64,000 nt of DNA from Rhodoligotrophos defluvii (GTDB lineage Bacteria > Pseudomonadota > Alphaproteobacteria > Rhizobiales > Im1), in the NCBI RefSeq assembly GCF_005281615.1, contig NZ_SZZM01000001.1, positions 372,272 to 436,271 on the forward strand. Reading direction: 5' to 3'. Positions 55,039 to 63,815 of this stretch are shown here, piece after piece; positions within the stretch are counted from its first letter, which is position 1; every line of letters begins with the position of its first letter. The notes below the pieces were generated by a model, which was given only the letters and a program-made list of their open reading frames with translations, had not been told where the DNA came from and made no database searches. Both the position numbers and the translations under genes were made by a program.

Positions 55039-55326
55039 CTAGGTTGCGGCCGAAGTCAAACGGCGGATCAGGACGGTCACAACGCCCAGGATCGCGACGC
55101 CGACAAGCCACACGATCGCGATCAGCGGTCCGTCAAGCGGCGCGGCGATCTGTGCGAACCAGGCGATCAGGCCATCGGCAGCGCCCATGCCGGCCATCCA
55201 GCCGACCGCCGCCTCGACGGCGGCATAGGCAGCAAGCGCGAGCAGCGACCATGCGACGATCAGGGCAACGCCGCCGTAGCCGACGACACGGTTGAGCTTT
55301 GCCGCTTGGCGCGGTTGAAGGTGCAT
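55039..55326 (-). CDS. Small two-helix membrane protein, unrecognised
   Basis: 95 residues with two hydrophobic helices (VGYGGVALIVAWSLLALAAYAAVEAAVGWM and LIAIVWLVGVAILGVVTVLI) and short charged ends. No family recognised. It starts 10 bases after the DUF465-like gene stop on the same strand, so they are probably one transcript. Confidence 0.6.
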   Translation of the reverse strand: MHLQPRQAAKLNRVVGYGGVALIVAWSLLALAAYAAVEAAVGWMAGMGAADGLIAWFAQIAAPLDGPLIAIVWLVGVAILGVVTVLIRRLTSAAT

Positions 55327-55336
55327 GGATGCGCCC

Positions 55337-55582
55337 TCACGCCCGCGGCCGCGCCATCGTTGGCGTGAAGGACCTGCGGCGGATCACTGGGATGACTGTC
55401 GCCTGCCCTTCCCGGTTGAGCCGCTCCAGATATTCGATCTGCTCGCGAAACCGCAGCTTGAGCTTCTTTAACCCGTAGAGCCTCAGGCTGTCGGGCGCGG
55501 GACGCGCCTGTTCATGCTCGATACGGGCCTGGATTTGTGCGCGACGATTGCGCAGCGAGTTCAGGAACGGGTCCATGTTCAT
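55337..55582 (-). CDS. DUF465/YdcH-like small protein
   Basis: 81 residues, a coiled-coil-like block (RRAQIQARIEHEQARPAPDSLRLYGLKKLKLRFREQIEYLERL) with the LKKLKLRLK-type core of DUF465/YdcH proteins, and a disordered tail. Function unknown. It starts divergent from the OxyR-like gene. Confidence 0.6.
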   Translation of the reverse strand: MNMDPFLNSLRNRRAQIQARIEHEQARPAPDSLRLYGLKKLKLRFREQIEYLERLNREGQATVIPVIRRRSFTPTMARPRA

Positions 55583-55634
55583 ACCTCCGTGTTGACCACG
55601 AGGCTGATTTGGGTATGCCTTTGCGATTGCGCCA

Positions 55635-55671
55635 ATTGATTGTTGAAATCGTCATGATAGTCGTCAACTAT
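55635..55671. promoter_or_regulatory. OxyR-type tetra-element site
   Basis: ATTG-N7-AAAT-N7-ATAG-N7-CTAT has exactly the spacing of the OxyR recognition site (ATAG-N7-CTAT-N7-ATAG-N7-CTAT); its right half is a perfect ATAG-N7-CTAT. It ends 5 bases before the ATG of the OxyR-like gene, so it fits autoregulation, and may also act on the divergent DUF465-like gene. Confidence 0.55.
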
Positions 55672-55676
55672 CAGCC

Positions 55677-56588
55677 ATGCCGTTCCGACCAACCCTGCGC
55701 CAGCTCGAATATGTCGTCGCCCTTGCCGAATGCGGTCATTTCGGCAAGGCCGCCAAGCGCTGCCATGTCTCGCAACCCACGCTGTCCGTTCAAATTGGGA
55801 TCGTCGAAGAAAATCTCGGCATCCAGCTCTTCGAGCGGACCTCGGCAGCGGTCCTGATCACGCCAGCCGGAGAACGCTTTCTCCATGGAGCACGCGTTAC
55901 GCTTGCCGCGATGACCGATCTGATGGATGCCGTCGCGCAGGACAGCGCTGCCTTGGGCGGTGTCGTCAGGCTGGGTACGCCTCCCAGCTTCGGGCCGTAC
56001 TTCCTGCCGACCTTCCTGCCGCCCCTCCACCGGACATATCCCGACCTCAGAATCTATATCGTCGAGGATCGCCCTGCCGCGATCGAAACCTCTGTCGCCG
56101 AAGGCACGCTCGATTGCGGTGTCGGCCCCTCATGCGGCGAGCCCTCCTTGACCTTCATCCCGATTGGCAGCGAGCGGCTTTATCTCGGCGTGCCGGCCGA
56201 TCACCGCTTTGCGCAAAGGCGATCCGTTGCCATGAAGGAGCTGGCAAACGAACGCCTTCTGGCACTGGGGAGCGGCAACCGTCTTTTGGAAAATGTCCAG
56301 CACCTGGCGAAGGCGTCGGGTGCGACGGTCGTCGACGACTATGTCGGCACCAGCCTCGACGCGATCCGCCAAATGGTCTCGATAGGTATGGGCTGTTCCC
56401 TGTTCCCAGAACTTTACGCACGGGCGGAGTTCCGCAACGCGGAAGACGTGCATCTCCTTGAGGTGAGCGACTGGCGCGAGACCCGCGAAGTCGGGGTCTA
56501 CTTCAGGACAACGGCCGGCCGCGCGGCGCATTTTGAGGAACTGGCCAAAAGGGCCAAGGATGCGGCACAGGCGCTCGGCGTCGGGTAG
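55677..56588 (+). CDS. LysR-family regulator, OxyR-like without redox cysteines
   Basis: 303 residues. The HTH is very OxyR-like (PTLRQLEYVVALAECGHFGKAAKRCHVSQPTLSVQI) and the effector domain matches OxyR throughout (RLYLGVPADHRFAQRR, TSLDAIRQMVSIGMGCSLFPELYA). The peroxide-sensing segment (E. coli GHCLRDQ...FC) here reads GNRLLENVQHLAKA, so both sensing cysteines are replaced. It therefore cannot use the classic disulfide switch. A tetra-element OxyR site precedes it. Confidence 0.85.
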   Translation: MPFRPTLRQLEYVVALAECGHFGKAAKRCHVSQPTLSVQIGIVEENLGIQLFERTSAAVLITPAGERFLHGARVTLAAMTDLMDAVAQDSAALGGVVRLGTPPSFGPYFLPTFLPPLHRTYPDLRIYIVEDRPAAIETSVAEGTLDCGVGPSCGEPSLTFIPIGSERLYLGVPADHRFAQRRSVAMKELANERLLALGSGNRLLENVQHLAKASGATVVDDYVGTSLDAIRQMVSIGMGCSLFPELYARAEFRNAEDVHLLEVSDWRETREVGVYFRTTAGRAAHFEELAKRAKDAAQALGVG

Positions 56589-57482
56589 CTAAACGACTCC
56601 GATCTGCGCCGAGCCCTGCTGCAGGAGCATTCGCAAGGCCGGGTTCGGAAAACGCCGTTCCATCGTCACGGCAAAGAAGGTCTCCGTGATCCCCAGCGGC
56701 TCATCGCCCTCGACGAGGAGGCCGGCCGCCAGCTCGTCCTTGACGACGATGGGCGGCAGGACGGCAAGGCCGACATCTTCGCGGGCCAGAAGCCGCATCA
56801 TCGCCATGTCCTCGACCTCCGCGACGATCTGCGGGCGCACCATCAGGCGATCGGCAAGAGCGTCGAAGCCGGCGCGCACGCTGCTCTCCAGCGTCGGTAC
56901 GATGACGGGATGGTCGCGCAAAAGATCGACGAGGCCCGCTCTGCCAAAAAACCGATGCGGCGTGCCGACGAGGCCGACTGGCTGTTCAGCGATCCGATGC
57001 GCCACGAAGGGCGTCAGTACATCACGCGCGGGCGCGTGGTTGATGAGCACGACGTCGAGGTTCAGTGCTTCCAGCGCGCGCAAAAGCTCGGCGGCCCCGC
57101 CGGAGCGCAAGACGAGCTCAATATCGGTCCGGCCGAGAACGGGCCGCAGAAACTCCATCTGGAAGTTGCGCGACAAGGTGGCGAGCGCCCCGACCCGCAG
57201 CGCCTGGCGCGCCGTACCGGTTTCGCGAAGCGTGCCTAGCAGTTCCTCCCCGGTCGCGAAGATCGCATCGGCATGGTCGAGCGCGATGCGGCCGGCTTCG
57301 GTCAGATGAAGCTGTCGTCCGCGCCGGTCGAAGAGCGCATGGCCGAGCTGCTCTTCAAGTTTGCGGATCTGCACCGAGAGCGCTGACTGGGTCAGGTTCA
57401 AGCGCGCGGCCGTGCGCGTGAGGTTGCCGTCGTGGGCGACGGCCCGGAAATACCGCAGATGGTGATAATTGAGCGCTGCCAT
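56589..57482 (-). CDS. LysR-family regulator, NhaR/CbbR-like, probably of the dab operon
   Basis: About 297 residues: HTH LRYFRAVAHDGNLTRTAARLNLTQSALSVQIRKLEEQLGHALFDR, then a LysR effector domain. Its stop touches that of the OxyR-like gene. Its ATG at 57482 has no ribosome site, because a palindrome (57484-57504) lies immediately before it; a leaderless or upstream start is possible. It is divergent from dabB, suggesting control of the carbon-uptake operon, as LysR proteins do for CO2-linked genes. Confidence 0.85.
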   Translation of the reverse strand: MAALNYHHLRYFRAVAHDGNLTRTAARLNLTQSALSVQIRKLEEQLGHALFDRRGRQLHLTEAGRIALDHADAIFATGEELLGTLRETGTARQALRVGALATLSRNFQMEFLRPVLGRTDIELVLRSGGAAELLRALEALNLDVVLINHAPARDVLTPFVAHRIAEQPVGLVGTPHRFFGRAGLVDLLRDHPVIVPTLESSVRAGFDALADRLMVRPQIVAEVEDMAMMRLLAREDVGLAVLPPIVVKDELAAGLLVEGDEPLGITETFFAVTMERRFPNPALRMLLQQGSAQIGVV

Positions 57483-57483
57483 G

Positions 57484-57504
57484 CCGTTCGATAATAGCGA
57501 ACGG
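57484..57504. promoter_or_regulatory. LysR-type operator CCGTTCG-N7-CGAACGG
   Basis: A perfect 7-base inverted repeat with a 7-base AT-rich spacer, containing the T-N11-A core of LysR sites. It lies directly before the LysR start and about 82 bases from dabB, in the 103-base divergent gap. It fits autoregulation and control of dab. Confidence 0.6.
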
Positions 57505-57585
57505 AATTGAGCAAACAATGCATTTTCTTTCGGAACGCGGCTCGGCTAGCAGCAGGGTGTCGCCACCGCACCCAAGGAAACCACC

Positions 57586-59157
57586 TTGTCGCTCAATCTG
57601 CTGCCGCTCGCCGCACCGCTGTTCCTGCTTCTCGCCGCACTGTTCGCGTCTTCGCGTCCGGGTCGAAGGGCCCCGCACGTAGCGGCCGTCGCCGAGCGAG
57701 CCGCCATGTCGGCCCTCGCTATCGCGGCCGGTTCGCTGGTTCTCCTACTGCTGCAGGGTCCGGGCGACAGCGCCCTCATAGGCTCGGCTGGTATAGGTCT
57801 CTCCGCGCGGCTCGACGTGATCAGCGTGACGATGCTGCTTCTGGTCTCCTTCGTCGGCTGGATCGTGCTGCGCTATTCGCGTACCTTGCTCGATGGCGAA
57901 GCACGGCAGGGCGCGTTCACAGGCTGGCTGTGCGCGGCGCTAGCCGCGGTCCTTCTCCTCGTTCAGGCCGGCAATCTCGTGCAACTGCTCGGCGCGTGGA
58001 TCGCGACGAGCTTTGCGCTCCATCGCTTGCTGCTCTTCTATCCCGAGCGCATCGGGGCGCAGCGCGCGGCGCGCAAGAAGCGGCTCTTCGCGGTCCTTGG
58101 CGCCCTGTCGCTGGCAGGCTCGGTGCTGTTGATGAGCGTGGCCTTCGGCACGACCGATATCGCCGCGATCAATACCATGGCGCGGACCGGCGACGTTTCC
58201 TGGCACGCGCCGGCAGCGGCGGGGTTACTGGCGCTCGCGGCGTTGTTGAAATCGGCCCAATTCCCGACCCATGGCTGGCTGACCGAGGTGATGGAGGCGC
58301 CGACGCCGGTCTCGGCGCTGCTCCATGCAGGCGTCATCAATGCCGGCGGCTTTCTCCTCATCCGCTTCGCTGACGTGATGCTGCTCGCGCCCGGCGTGCT
58401 GGCGGTGCTGGCGATGGTCGGCGGCTTCACCGCCCTCTTCGGCGCACTCGTCATGCTGACCCAGCCAGCAGTCAAGACCTCGCTCGCCTGGTCGACCGTG
58501 GCGCAGATGGGGTTCATGATCCTGCAATGCGGGCTGGCGCTGTTCCCGTTGGCACTGCTCCACATCGTCGCCCATTCGCTCTACAAGGCCCATGCTTTCC
58601 TGGCCTCGGGCGGTGCCGTCGAGCAGGTCGCCTCGATCCGCCGGCCGGGACCGGTGGCCATACCAGATGGCGGCGCGGTCGCCCGCGCCTTCTTCATCGC
58701 GTTGGCGATCTATGGCGCGATCGGTGCAGCCTTCGGTCTTGGCTTCGGGTTTGAGCACAAATCACCCCAATCGCTCGCACTCGGCGCCATCCTCATCTTC
58801 GGCGTCGCCTATCTGCTGGCCCAGGGGCTAGCGGATGCCGCACCGCGCGCCCTGACGACAAGGACAGCAATTTACGCGACCGCAGCTGCCCTCGGCTACT
58901 TCGCGCTCCAGACGGTGGCCGAATGGCTGACGGCGGGCGTGCTGCCGGCGACGCCCGCGCCGGGGAGGCTCGAATGGACCCTGATGGCGCTCGCCGTCCT
59001 GACCTTCGGCCTGGTCGCAGTCGCGCAGGCGCTGTTCCCGCTCTGGGCGGGCCATCCGGCGGCTGCCGGCCTGCGGGTTCATCTCTCCAACGGGCTTTAT
59101 GTCAACGCCATGCTCGATCGCATGCTGGGCGGCTGGTCCGTCCGCAAGCCCTCGTGA
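57586..59157 (+). CDS. dabB: DabB, proton-conducting membrane subunit of DAB carbon transporter
   Basis: 523 residues, an NADH-dehydrogenase subunit 5 (NuoL/MrpA)-like protein with about 13 helices; key signatures are [41 protein letters not shown] and [27 protein letters not shown]. It is followed by the DabA gene, the two-gene set that concentrates inorganic carbon by coupling cation flow to CO2 hydration. The start is a TTG with AAGGAA upstream. It lies divergent from the LysR gene. Confidence 0.88.
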   Translation: MSLNLLPLAAPLFLLLAALFASSRPGRRAPHVAAVAERAAMSALAIAAGSLVLLLLQGPGDSALIGSAGIGLSARLDVISVTMLLLVSFVGWIVLRYSRTLLDGEARQGAFTGWLCAALAAVLLLVQAGNLVQLLGAWIATSFALHRLLLFYPERIGAQRAARKKRLFAVLGALSLAGSVLLMSVAFGTTDIAAINTMARTGDVSWHAPAAAGLLALAALLKSAQFPTHGWLTEVMEAPTPVSALLHAGVINAGGFLLIRFADVMLLAPGVLAVLAMVGGFTALFGALVMLTQPAVKTSLAWSTVAQMGFMILQCGLALFPLALLHIVAHSLYKAHAFLASGGAVEQVASIRRPGPVAIPDGGAVARAFFIALAIYGAIGAAFGLGFGFEHKSPQSLALGAILIFGVAYLLAQGLADAAPRALTTRTAIYATAAALGYFALQTVAEWLTAGVLPATPAPGRLEWTLMALAVLTFGLVAVAQALFPLWAGHPAAAGLRVHLSNGLYVNAMLDRMLGGWSVRKPS

Positions 59158-59180
59158 CGCTCAAGGATCAGGAAAACCTC

Positions 59181-61604
59181 ATGCTGATGACTGTACACAA
59201 GACCCCACTTCCCGGCTCCGAAGCAGTCATGGCTGCGGCGCACGGCGCAGCGCGCGCCATCCCGCCGCTCTGGCCGCTGGCGTCCAGCGTCGCTGTCAAT
59301 CCGTTCCTTGGCCAGACGGGCGAACCGCTGGCTGTCGCCGCTGCGCGGTTGCGGCGGGTCGCCGGCATCCGGCTCAACATGCCGCGCGACTGGTATCGGG
59401 AGCGCCACCAAAGCGGCGAACTCACCGACGAAGATCTGGCCGAAGCGCTTGGAGCGGCGCCAGCATCAATGCGCCCAAAAACGGTTCCCGCGCTAAAGCA
59501 GGCATTGAATGTCGAGACGTCGGCGGCGCGGGCTTTGCCGACCGTCGCCGAGTTGGCGCGCGAGGCCAGCGGCATCGACTGGCAGGCCGTGGTCGATGAG
59601 CGCATCAGCCATTGGGCGGCAGGCTATTTCGATCAGGGCCAAGCGCTCTGGGCCGCAGCGCAAGGCCGCAGCGCCTATGCCTCCTGGCGCACCGTCGCCA
59701 TGCATGACCTGACCCCGGAGATCGTCGGCCTTGCCCGCTTCGCCGGCACCGTCGCGGACGCTCCCGAAAGCGCCGAGGCCGCCCTGATCGACGCCGTCGA
59801 GACGCTCGGCCTGTCCGAGTCGGCGCTGGAAAGCTGCTTCCACCGCCTGCTGGCAAGCCTGGGCGGCTGGGCGCAGCTCGCACGCTATCGCCTCTGGAAG
59901 GCCGCACTGGCAGGCGGGACCGACAAGACGGTGATCGATCTCCTTGCCATTCGTCTCGTTTGGGAAGCTGCACTTCTGCGGCAATACGAGCACGAGATCG
60001 GCACGCAATGGCGCGAGACCGTGACCGCCCATGCCGAACCGGTCGCCGCAAGCGCGGAGGATCATGTCGATGCGATCCTCCAGGAGGCCGCTGAGCGCGC
60101 CGCCCAGAGGCAGCTGCGGGCCCTCTTCGCCGAACCGCGGCCCGCCGTGCCGGCTTCGTCGCGTCCCGCGATGCAGATGGCCTTCTGCATCGACGTCCGC
60201 TCGGAGGTCTTTCGCAGGGCGCTGGAAACGCTCGATCCCGGGATCAGCACGCTCGGCTTCGCCGGTTTCTTCGGCATGGGGATCGCGCACCGCCGCTTCG
60301 GCTCGGACGTGGTGGAAGCCCGCCTGCCCGTTCTGCTCCGGCCCGGTCTCTTCACCTGCTCGGGAGAGCAGACGCCTGAGACCGAGCGCGCGGATCGCAC
60401 GGCACGGATCGCGGCCCGTGCCAAGCGTGCCTGGGGTCGCTTCAAGCTCGCCGCCGTCTCCTCCTTCGCCTTCGTCGAGGCGACGGGGCCAGTCTATGTC
60501 GGCAAGCTTCTTCGCGACGCGCTGGGGCTCACCCGCAATGCCGCACCGAACGACCCGGCGCCACGGCCGGCCGACACGATCGGCCTCGACCAGCGGATCG
60601 AGATGGCCGAAACCGTCCTCAGGGCCATGTCGCTCACCGATCGTTTCGCGAGGTTGGTGCTGATCGCCGGCCACGGCGCCAGTGTCGTCAACAACCCGCA
60701 TGCCAGTGCACTCCATTGCGGGGCCTGCGGCGGCTATTCGGGCGAGGTCAATGCCCGGCTGCTCGCCTCGCTGCTCAACGCGCCCGACGTGCGCACCAGC
60801 CTTCTCGCACGCGGCATCGTGGTTCCCGAAGACACCTTGTTCCTGGCGGCCCTCCACGACACGACGACCGACGACGTTACCATCTATGACGCCGATCATT
60901 CCTCGGTGGAGCACGCCGCGGACCTGACGGCGGCCAGGGGTTGGCTCCAGACCGCAGGCGGGCTCGCGCGGGCCGAACGGGCAAGGCGCCTGCCCCGCGC
61001 CGAGACACAGGCCGATATTGCCCGCCGCGCCCGCGACTGGGCCGAGTTGCGACCCGAATGGGCGCTCGCCGGCTGCCAGGCTTTCGTCGCCGCGCCTCGG
61101 TGGCGCACGACGGGTTGCGACCTGGGGGGCCGGGCGTTCCTGCATGATTATGACTGGCGGCGCGACGAAGGCTTCGGCGTGCTGGAACTAATCCTGACCG
61201 CACCGGTCGTCGTCGCGAGCTGGATCAGCCTGCAATATTACGGCTCAACCGTCGCGCCGGAAGTCTTCGGCGCCGGCAACAAGCTCCTGCACAACGTCAC
61301 AGGGGGAATCGGCGTCGTCGAAGGCAATGGCGGCCTCCTGCGCGCCGGCCTGCCCTGGCAGTCCGTCCATGACGGTAATGAGCTGGCGCATGAACCGCTG
61401 CGGCTCTCCGTCGTCATCGAGGCCCCGCAGAAGGCGATCACCGGCATCCTCGAGCGCCACGCGGACGTCCGGGCACTGCTCGACAATCGCTGGCTCCATC
61501 TCTTCGCCCTCGGCGAGGACGGCCGCATGGCCTGGCGTTACGCCGGCAACCTCTCCTGGGACGAAGCGGAGGTGGAAACCTTGCGACTTCAGGCGCACGC
61601 ATGA
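59181..61604 (+). CDS. dabA: DabA (DUF2309), zinc protein of DAB carbon transporter
   Basis: 807 residues. The carbonic-anhydrase-like active site is visible: [10 protein letters not shown] (Cys336, Asp338), then [18 protein letters not shown] (His498, Cys513). The His-Cys spacing of 15 equals that of Halothiobacillus DabA (His524, Cys539). The N-terminal [12 protein letters not shown] block is also typical. The ATG at 59181 follows AGGAAAACCTC. With DabB it is known to make bicarbonate from CO2 vectorially. The stop overlaps the next gene (ATGA). Confidence 0.93.
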   Translation: MLMTVHKTPLPGSEAVMAAAHGAARAIPPLWPLASSVAVNPFLGQTGEPLAVAAARLRRVAGIRLNMPRDWYRERHQSGELTDEDLAEALGAAPASMRPKTVPALKQALNVETSAARALPTVAELAREASGIDWQAVVDERISHWAAGYFDQGQALWAAAQGRSAYASWRTVAMHDLTPEIVGLARFAGTVADAPESAEAALIDAVETLGLSESALESCFHRLLASLGGWAQLARYRLWKAALAGGTDKTVIDLLAIRLVWEAALLRQYEHEIGTQWRETVTAHAEPVAASAEDHVDAILQEAAERAAQRQLRALFAEPRPAVPASSRPAMQMAFCIDVRSEVFRRALETLDPGISTLGFAGFFGMGIAHRRFGSDVVEARLPVLLRPGLFTCSGEQTPETERADRTARIAARAKRAWGRFKLAAVSSFAFVEATGPVYVGKLLRDALGLTRNAAPNDPAPRPADTIGLDQRIEMAETVLRAMSLTDRFARLVLIAGHGASVVNNPHASALHCGACGGYSGEVNARLLASLLNAPDVRTSLLARGIVVPEDTLFLAALHDTTTDDVTIYDADHSSVEHAADLTAARGWLQTAGGLARAERARRLPRAETQADIARRARDWAELRPEWALAGCQAFVAAPRWRTTGCDLGGRAFLHDYDWRRDEGFGVLELILTAPVVVASWISLQYYGSTVAPEVFGAGNKLLHNVTGGIGVVEGNGGLLRAGLPWQSVHDGNELAHEPLRLSVVIEAPQKAITGILERHADVRALLDNRWLHLFALGEDGRMAWRYAGNLSWDEAEVETLRLQAHA

Positions 61605-62506
61605 AGACCTTCGTTCCGCAAGCTGTCCCCCTTGCAGACGCCGGCCACCGGTATTCACCCTATGCCTGCCGGCATGCCGTGCTCGCCACGATGCACGGAA
61701 AGGAGGAAGCAATCGCGCCCGTCCTGCGCGACCGGCTCGGACTGATCGTCTCGTCCGCGCCGGATATCGACACCGACGCACTCGGCACCTTCACCGGCGA
61801 GATCCCGCGCGCCGGCACCATCCGCGAGGCGGCAATCGCCAAGGCGCGGCTGGGCATGAAGGCAACCGGCTTGCCGATCGGCCTTGCCAGCGAAGGCAGC
61901 TACGGCCCGCACTCGCAGATCCCATTCGTTCCCGGTGGGGTCGAGCTCATGGTGCTCGTCGACGATATGCGCGGCATCGTCGTCAGCGAGCATCTGATCG
62001 AGGACGCGCCGGTCTTCGGCCACGGTTATGTAGTTGCTGGCGACGATGTGACGCCCATCCTGGATCGTCTCGGCTTTCCCGCGCACGCCTTGATCGTGAA
62101 GCCGGCCGAGAGCGAAGGTGGAGCAGGCAACATCCACAAGGGCCTGCGCGACAGAACCGCGCTCGAGCTGGCCGTCATGTCGGCTAAGGCGCAATCGGAC
62201 GACGGCCGGGCGCTGATCCAGACCGATATGCGCGCCCACATGAACCCGACCCGGATGGCGACGCTCGGCCGCCTTGCCTCTGCTCTCGCCGAACGGCTTT
62301 CCGCGCTGTGCCCGGCCTGCCGCACGCCCGGCTACGGACAGGTCGATGTCGAGATCGGCTTGCCTTGCGAATGGTGCGGGACGCCGAGCCTCATGGTCCG
62401 CCACCGCGTCTTCGGCTGCGTCGCCTGCCCGCATCGTGAGAACCGGCCGCGCGGCGACGGGCTGACCAAGGCCGATCCGGGACACTGTCCCTTGTGCAAC
62501 CCATGA
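61601..62506 (+). CDS. Zinc-ribbon-like protein of the dab operon, possibly DUF6671
   Basis: 301 residues. The first 230 have no motif I can name ([40 protein letters not shown] is a striking block). The C-terminus has four CxxC pairs (CPAC, CEWC, CVAC, CPLC), enough for two zinc-ribbon sites. It overlaps dabA by ATGA, so it is translated with it. I recall a DUF6671 family of this shape, but am unsure. A helper for zinc loading or assembly of DabA is only a guess. Confidence 0.6.
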   Translation: MKTFVPQAVPLADAGHRYSPYACRHAVLATMHGKEEAIAPVLRDRLGLIVSSAPDIDTDALGTFTGEIPRAGTIREAAIAKARLGMKATGLPIGLASEGSYGPHSQIPFVPGGVELMVLVDDMRGIVVSEHLIEDAPVFGHGYVVAGDDVTPILDRLGFPAHALIVKPAESEGGAGNIHKGLRDRTALELAVMSAKAQSDDGRALIQTDMRAHMNPTRMATLGRLASALAERLSALCPACRTPGYGQVDVEIGLPCEWCGTPSLMVRHRVFGCVACPHRENRPRGDGLTKADPGHCPLCNP

Positions 62507-62527
62507 CCGGACGATGGAGAAAGGCCG

Positions 62528-62746
62528 ATGACGAAAGCTGATGACGCGCCGCAGACCAATGACGAGCGGATCGCCTGGGTTCTGGCGCATCCTCGGATGA
62601 GCCCATGGCTGAAGGCGGCCCTCGAAGGCGCCAGGAAATGCCATCCGGTGGAAGTGCAAAACGATCTTGAGATTCTCAATCTGCTCCTGCGTGCGTATGT
62701 CGCCGAAGGCCTCGGCGCCAACGTGCGGAATTCGAACATGACGTGA
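62528..62746 (+). CDS. 72-residue protein at the end of the dab operon
   Basis: 72 residues, helical and charged (RIAWVLAHPRMSPWLKAALEGARKC, VQNDLEILNLLLRAYVAE). ATG with GAGAAAGG upstream, 21 bases after the previous stop. No family recognised. Its place suggests it belongs to the operon. Confidence 0.6.
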   Translation: MTKADDAPQTNDERIAWVLAHPRMSPWLKAALEGARKCHPVEVQNDLEILNLLLRAYVAEGLGANVRNSNMT

Positions 62747-63007
62747 AGTGTGTGGTGATAGGGTCAGTGGCGTCGCATCTGATGCTGGGGCCGGTCGGCT
62801 ACGACCGTTTACGGCTTCCGTCCACCAGATTCTGATGGCCGCAATGGGCCTACGCTGACCAAGCAAACTTTGCCCAACAGGGCAGTGCGGGAAAGGCAGC
62901 TAACCGCCAAGCGCTTCCAACAGCGGACCGTCCGGACTTGATGCGGTGGACGGCTCTCCTCCCTCCCTGCGGTATGATCGCGGGATTGAAGATGGAGGAG
63001 CACCACG

Positions 63008-63256
63008 ATGAGCAACATTGTGACGATCGGTTTGGATATTGCAAAGTCCGTTTTTCAGGTCCACGCGGTGGATTCGTCCGGCGAGGTTGTTGTTCGCCGA
63101 AAGCTGACGCGAGGGCGTGTCCTCGCCTTCTTCGAAAGTCTGCCACGATGCGTGATCGGGATCGAGGCCTGCAGTTCCTCGCACTATTGGGCTCGCGAGC
63201 TGATCGCACTCGGCCATGATGTGCGGCTGCTGCCGGCACAGTACGTAAAGCCCTAT
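63008..63256 (+). mobile_element. IS110-family transposase, 5' fragment
   Basis: Starting at ATG 63008 (after GGAGGAG), the product reads IVTIGLDIAKSVFQVHAVDSSGEVVVRRKL, ..VIGIEACSSSHYWARELIALGHDVRLLPAQYVKPY. That is the RuvC-like DEDD N-terminus of IS110 transposases. Sequence after KPY departs from the family, which should continue KRQKNDAADAEA. The rest of the insertion sequence is missing. The upstream 62.7-63.0 kb stretch contains no other gene. Confidence 0.85.
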
Positions 63257-63514
63257 TCCTGGCGGCTCAATTCCTCCTATCATCCTCGCAACGACTATGC
63301 GGCCGACGTGAAGGCGATGCCCTCGAACAGTCTGGTGCTCGTCGGCGACAAGGATGAGGCCGTCGACAGTACCGCGCTACTCGATCTGTTGAAGGCCAGC
63401 GGCTACCGCGGACGCGCAGAAGTTCTGGCGGAGACGACACATTTCGGTATCTTCCACGATGCCGAGGCACTGAAGCGAATGACCGATTTCATCGCGACTG
63501 TGCCGGTGCCCTGA
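63257..63514 (+). pseudogene. C-terminal fragment of an alpha/beta hydrolase, fused in frame to the transposase start
   Basis: Continuing in the transposase frame, SWRLNSSYHPRNDYAADVKAMPSNSLVLVGDKDEAVDSTALLDLLKASGYRG then TTHFGIFHDAEALKRMTDFI looks like the end of an alpha/beta hydrolase (the Asp of GDKDE and the His of TTHFG being catalytic). The nucleophile half is gone. The junction falls in the shared Pro-Tyr at about 63251-63256. A deletion joining IS110 to the hydrolase best explains it. Confidence 0.72.
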
Positions 63515-63815
63515 TACGAGTGGTTCTCAACCGATCGGCTGCGCGCGCGGGAACTGGTTCAAGATGCCCCGGCAATGGTTCCAAACGGGTTCGGTACCCA
63601 ATGTGACTTCAGCTCACGACTTAGCGGCGATCCAGAGTTGCCGGCCGGCTTCGTGCCCCCACTATGCCGACAAGCAAATGCTGATACGGCAGGTTTCGGG
63701 TGCTCCGCAACCCAGACTCAACGTCTGACTAGGGGTCGGAAGCTGTCGCAAAATATGGTCGAAAGATATGTCTTTGTCGTGAAGGTTGTCGCTCCAACAA
63801 CATGGAGCGCAAGAA
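63515..63815. other. Gene-free stretch before the integrase
   Basis: 301 bases without a gene. The 63750-63800 part is AT-richer and may hold the promoter of the recombinase gene; an element end could lie here but I find no clear repeat. Confidence 0.35.

Noticed and set aside
54900-55040. Possible yybP-ykoY manganese riboswitch before the TerC/Alx gene
   Set aside because: Alx genes often carry one, but I could not find its conserved core in this leader, only a GC hairpin at 55001-55030.
59493-61145. 550-codon minus frame inside dabA
   Set aside because: Antisense to a gene with full DabA active-site residues; no ribosome site or motif.
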